In this document: in pieces, positions 5,226 through 5,395 of the stretch
Layout of the letters: every line of letters starts with the position of its first letter
How positions within the stretch are numbered: the stretch's first letter is position 1
Assembly (NCBI RefSeq): GCF_018371055.1
Contig: NZ_JAGYZD010000116.1
Span: forward strand, 1 to 5,395
Direction of reading: 5' to 3'
DNA: 5,395 nt
Source: Finegoldia magna
GTDB lineage: Bacteria; Bacillota; Clostridia; Tissierellales; Peptoniphilaceae
Made by a program: the position numbers and the translations under genes
Notes under the pieces: model-generated
The model's database searches: none
Seen by the model: only the letters and a program-made list of their open reading frames with translations
What the model was told of the DNA's origin: nothing

Positions 5226-5395
5226 ATGAAAGGATATTTTGCATCGCATTTCTTCAACGACGCAATGTTTCGTTGGACTGAAGATTTGGCGAGATTTATA
5301 GAGAAAGAAGTGGACATTGATTTGTATGTGCCACAACGAAATGATTCGATAAACAACAAAAAAGACAATGATGCTACAATCACTGACATCGACAT
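5226..5395 (+). CDS. Nucleoside 2-deoxyribosyltransferase family protein, N-terminal part
   Basis: The frame opens at ATG 5226-5228, preceded by GAGGTG (5216-5221), and stays open for 56 codons to the window edge, so the 3' end is missing. The visible protein starts MKGYFASHFFNDA, matching the N-terminal beta strand and loop of this family (typically YxAxPFF or similar). It continues with a helix (about 13-28), then DLYVPQRND (32-40) and a polar stretch ending ATITDID (50-56), which resemble the F/VPQ and following Asp-containing segments of nucleoside 2-deoxyribosyltransferases. Such enzymes move the deoxyribose of a deoxynucleoside to another base in nucleoside salvage, in the cytosol. The catalytic glutamate and C-terminal half lie outside the window, so activity cannot be judged. 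It is divergent from the ABC/two-component genes with 105 bases between them, so shared function is not implied. Confidence 0.72.
   Translation, partial: MKGYFASHFFNDAMFRWTEDLARFIEKEVDIDLYVPQRNDSINNKKDNDATITDID

Noticed and set aside
5210..5395. Minus-strand open frame at the right edge
   Set aside because: It is antisense to the deoxyribosyltransferase N-terminus, which has a ribosome site and recognisable family motifs.
1..5395. tRNA, rRNA, riboswitch, CRISPR array, insertion sequence or prophage
   Set aside because: No cloverleaf, regularly spaced repeats, transposase or integrase motifs, or long structured leader were seen on either strand.

Overview
This is an AT-rich window from a low-GC Gram-positive bacterium. 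The strong AGGAGG-type ribosome sites, heavy use of A/T-ending codons, Lys/Ile/Asn-rich proteins and short intergenic gaps all fit Firmicutes. My best guess is an anaerobic coccus of the Finegoldia/Peptoniphilus/Parvimonas kind. That is an impression from protein style, not from any marker gene.

Layout, left to right. Positions 1-151 are non-coding. They hold a strong nested hairpin followed by a T-rich tail on the minus strand, and a promoter-like pair just upstream of it. Positions 152-1183 (minus) encode an M42-family metallo-aminopeptidase with its own ribosome site and a good sigma-A-type promoter at 1211-1240. Positions 1284-5120 hold four tightly packed minus-strand genes. In transcription order they are an ABC ATPase (4257-5120), an ABC-2-type six-helix permease (3505-4257), an OmpR-family response regulator (2785-3453) and a membrane sensor histidine kinase (1284-2798). 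The first pair is joined by a TAATG stop/start overlap, the last pair overlaps by 14 bases, and only 51 bases separate the pairs. At the right edge, after a 105-base divergent intergenic region, a plus-strand gene begins at 5226 and runs off the window. Its 56 visible residues look like the N-terminus of a nucleoside 2-deoxyribosyltransferase.

How the parts work together. The four-gene block reads as one sensing-and-transport module. The kinase would sense something outside the cell through an approximately 175-residue extracytoplasmic domain and phosphorylate the regulator, which would tune expression of the transporter and probably of itself. The transporter resembles small ABC-2 exporters used for drug, peptide or ion efflux. 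The substrate and signal cannot be read from the sequence. The aminopeptidase and the deoxyribosyltransferase look like housekeeping neighbours (peptide turnover and nucleoside salvage).

I found no RNA gene, mobile element or CRISPR array, and nothing that amounts to a clearly new biological system. The most open questions are the ligand and substrate of the two-component/ABC module, the atypical ATP-binding G1 region of the kinase, and the possible short transcript at 1-98.
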